From assembly GCA_964360145.1 (NCBI GenBank), contig CAYHWW010000149.1, forward strand, positions 1 to 8,344: a stretch of 8,344 nt of DNA. The letters are read 5' to 3'. The stretch comes from CAYHWW01 sp964360145. GTDB taxonomy: Bacteria; Bdellovibrionota; UBA1018; CAYHWW01. How positions within the stretch are numbered: position 1 is the first letter of the stretch; each line of letters starts with the position of its first letter. Shown one piece after another: positions 7,559-8,344 of the stretch. The translations under genes and the position numbers were made by a program. The notes below the pieces were generated by a model, which saw only the letters and a list, made by a program, of their open reading frames with translations, made no database searches and was not told the DNA's origin.

Positions 7559-7669
7559 TCATCTTGCCTTCCCCTCGCACTTCAACTCCCGCAAAACGCC
7601 CTTGAGCAAGGGGTTGTAACGCTCGACGGCGGCCATGGCGTCGATTCCCACACCGCCATATTCACGACC
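7559..7669 (-). pseudogene. Relic of a type I restriction methylase subunit (HsdM-like fragment)
   Basis: On the minus strand a short frame ending in TGA at 7559-7561 reads GREYGGVGIDAMAAVERYN and continues PLLKGVLRELK. This resembles an internal stretch of HsdM, the adenine methylase subunit of type I restriction systems, where A-x-E-x-x-N-P-S-L-K-G-V-L-P-K is conserved before the catalytic domain. Similarity stops after KGVL; the following residues (RELKCEGKAR) and the stop do not fit, and no SAM-binding or NPPF motif is nearby. It begins right at the vapC stop and has no start of its own in the right place, so it is a decayed scrap rather than a gene. The family match is from memory on about 15 positions; coincidence is possible but less likely than for the LigD-like scrap. 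Confidence 0.5.
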
Positions 7670-7670
7670 G

Positions 7671-8126
7671 CTATTTTGGCGCCAATCTCACGTCTCCCAG
7701 CCACTGCACCTCATACGAACCTTTCGCAACTTGCCTGGCCAGCTTCTCGTCGGCAGTAATCAAAGGAAGCTTGAGTTGAACCGCAGCGGCGATGTAACAC
7801 GCATCGTAAGCGGTGATCCGGTGTTCCAATGCGATCTCCAAGGCGTCGTCGGCCACGAGCTGGGTCGGGATCGCGGTGAGGCCGAGGCCGGTCAAATCGC
7901 GCAGGTGTTCCCGGGCATTCTTCGACGGATAGGCCGACCGTTGCACCCACTTCCAGAATACGTTCGCACATTCGATGAAGAAGAAATCGGGTACGATCAG
8001 TTCGGCGCCGTTCTCCGAGGCGAACCGCCCGAATATCTCCTGTGCCTGAGCGGAAAGCACCTCCGGCACGAATATCTTGACTGCAACGCTGGCATCGACC
8101 ACCGCTCGGAGCGGGGCATGGTTCAC
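7671..8126 (-). CDS. vapC: PIN-domain ribonuclease toxin, VapC-like
   Basis: This 151-residue protein is a single PIN domain of the VapC type, a metal-dependent endoribonuclease that in known pairs cuts tRNA, rRNA or other RNA when the antitoxin is lost. The four acidic active-site residues are all present: D11 in VVDASVAVKIF, E52 in FFFIECANVFW, D108 in ITAYDACYIAAA and D126 in ITADEKL. The length is slightly longer than the usual 125-145. It starts at a GTG that overlaps the upstream antitoxin stop as GTGA, with GAGGA about nine bases before it, so translation is coupled to that of the antitoxin. The gene ends in TAG right where the HsdM-like scrap begins. It points the same way as the jet operon, about 270 bases upstream of jetA. 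No good terminator separates them, so read-through into jetA cannot be excluded. Confidence 0.92.
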   Translation of the reverse strand: MNHAPLRAVVDASVAVKIFVPEVLSAQAQEIFGRFASENGAELIVPDFFFIECANVFWKWVQRSAYPSKNAREHLRDLTGLGLTAIPTQLVADDALEIALEHRITAYDACYIAAAVQLKLPLITADEKLARQVAKGSYEVQWLGDVRLAPK

Positions 8127-8344
8127 CGGGAGCGGTCCTCACGGATCAGCGCAGCTGAATCCATCCAACCGCGCGGCAACTCGACTTTCTGGGCCCGCTG
8201 CCGGATGCGCTCAATAACAGCCGCCGCGCCTCGGCGCGCCTCGCGTGCCTGGAGGCCCTGGCTCAAGAGCTGGATGACTTCGGCGGTTACCGAGCGGTTC
8301 TCATCTTCCGCGAGTTTCTGGATGCGCTTGTAGAGCTTCTCGGG
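8123..8344 (-). CDS. vapB: Ribbon-helix-helix antitoxin, VapB/FitA-like (N-terminus cut by window edge)
   Basis: The frame is open from the right window edge to a TGA at 8123-8125 and gives 73 residues of the protein's C-terminal part. It begins PEKLYKRIQKLAEDENRSVT followed by AEVIQLLSQGL, a pattern typical of the helix-turn-helix-like half of Arc/MetJ ribbon-helix-helix antitoxins (P-E-x-L, then R-S-x-x-A-E-V). A basic helical linker follows, and the tail DSAALIREDR resembles the toxin-binding end of antitoxins that neutralise PIN toxins. The first beta strand, the start codon and the promoter lie beyond the window. Overlap with vapC by four bases is the normal antitoxin-toxin arrangement. 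Such antitoxins usually repress their own promoter. Whether it should be called VapB or FitA cannot be decided here. Confidence 0.85.
   Translation of the reverse strand, partial: PEKLYKRIQKLAEDENRSVTAEVIQLLSQGLQAREARRGAAAVIERIRQRAQKVELPRGWMDSAALIREDRSR

Noticed and set aside
7593..7612. A small hairpin on the minus strand (CCCTTGctCAAGGG at 7599-7612) followed by CGTTTT, a possible terminator after vapC.
   Set aside because: The stem is at most five pairs with a four-base loop and the T-run is only four bases. It falls inside the HsdM-like block, where the bases can be explained by old codons.
7635..8333. A 232-codon plus-strand frame across the toxin-antitoxin pair.
   Set aside because: It is antisense to vapC and vapB, both of which have recognisable domains and a classic GTGA overlap.
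1..8344. tRNA or rRNA genes, CRISPR arrays, insertion sequences, integrase genes or attachment-site repeats.
   Set aside because: None was seen on reading either strand. No repeated spacers, no transposase-like frames and no matching direct repeats at the edges of the jet operon were found by eye, though short imperfect att repeats could be missed.

Overview
The window looks like a chromosomal segment of a GC-rich beta- or gammaproteobacterium. The left edge carries the end of the ISC iron-sulfur assembly operon (hscA 3' end and fdx, plus strand), whose proteins closely resemble those of Proteobacteria. The exact genus cannot be told from the sequence.

Layout. 1-633: hscA C-terminus and fdx, one base apart. 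634-772: a short gap between convergent genes, without iscX; on the minus strand it carries a broken peptide that resembles the start of a LigD-type 3'-phosphoesterase. 773-7401: a complete four-gene minus-strand operon, jetA-jetB-jetC-jetD, read right to left. It encodes a type I Wadjet anti-plasmid system: DUF3375 kleisin, DUF4194 KITE subunit, SMC-like ATPase, and DUF3322/DUF2220 Toprim nuclease. All the key motifs are intact. 7402-7670: an intergenic stretch with an 8-bp perfect inverted repeat just upstream of jetA and a short relic resembling HsdM, the type I restriction methylase subunit. 7671-8344: a VapBC-like toxin-antitoxin pair on the minus strand (PIN-domain toxin, ribbon-helix-helix antitoxin), with the antitoxin N-terminus cut off by the window edge.

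How the genes work together. In known Wadjet systems JetA, JetB and JetC form an SMC-type loop-extruding complex that recognises small circular DNA, and JetD, with a Toprim active site, cuts it. Here jetB/jetC and jetC/jetD overlap by 4 bases (ATGA and GTGA) and jetA/jetB are 16 bases apart, so the subunits are probably made from one mRNA with coupled translation. The toxin-antitoxin pair uses the same GTGA overlap. With two defence- or repair-related gene scraps on either side, the region right of fdx looks like an accessory, defence-island-like insertion next to a core housekeeping operon.

The system is a described one (Wadjet type I). The less ordinary parts are its location, the relics at its edges, and the palindrome in front of jetA. 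Long plus-strand open frames opposite jetA, jetC and jetD are mirror frames of GC-rich coding sequence and are not annotated.
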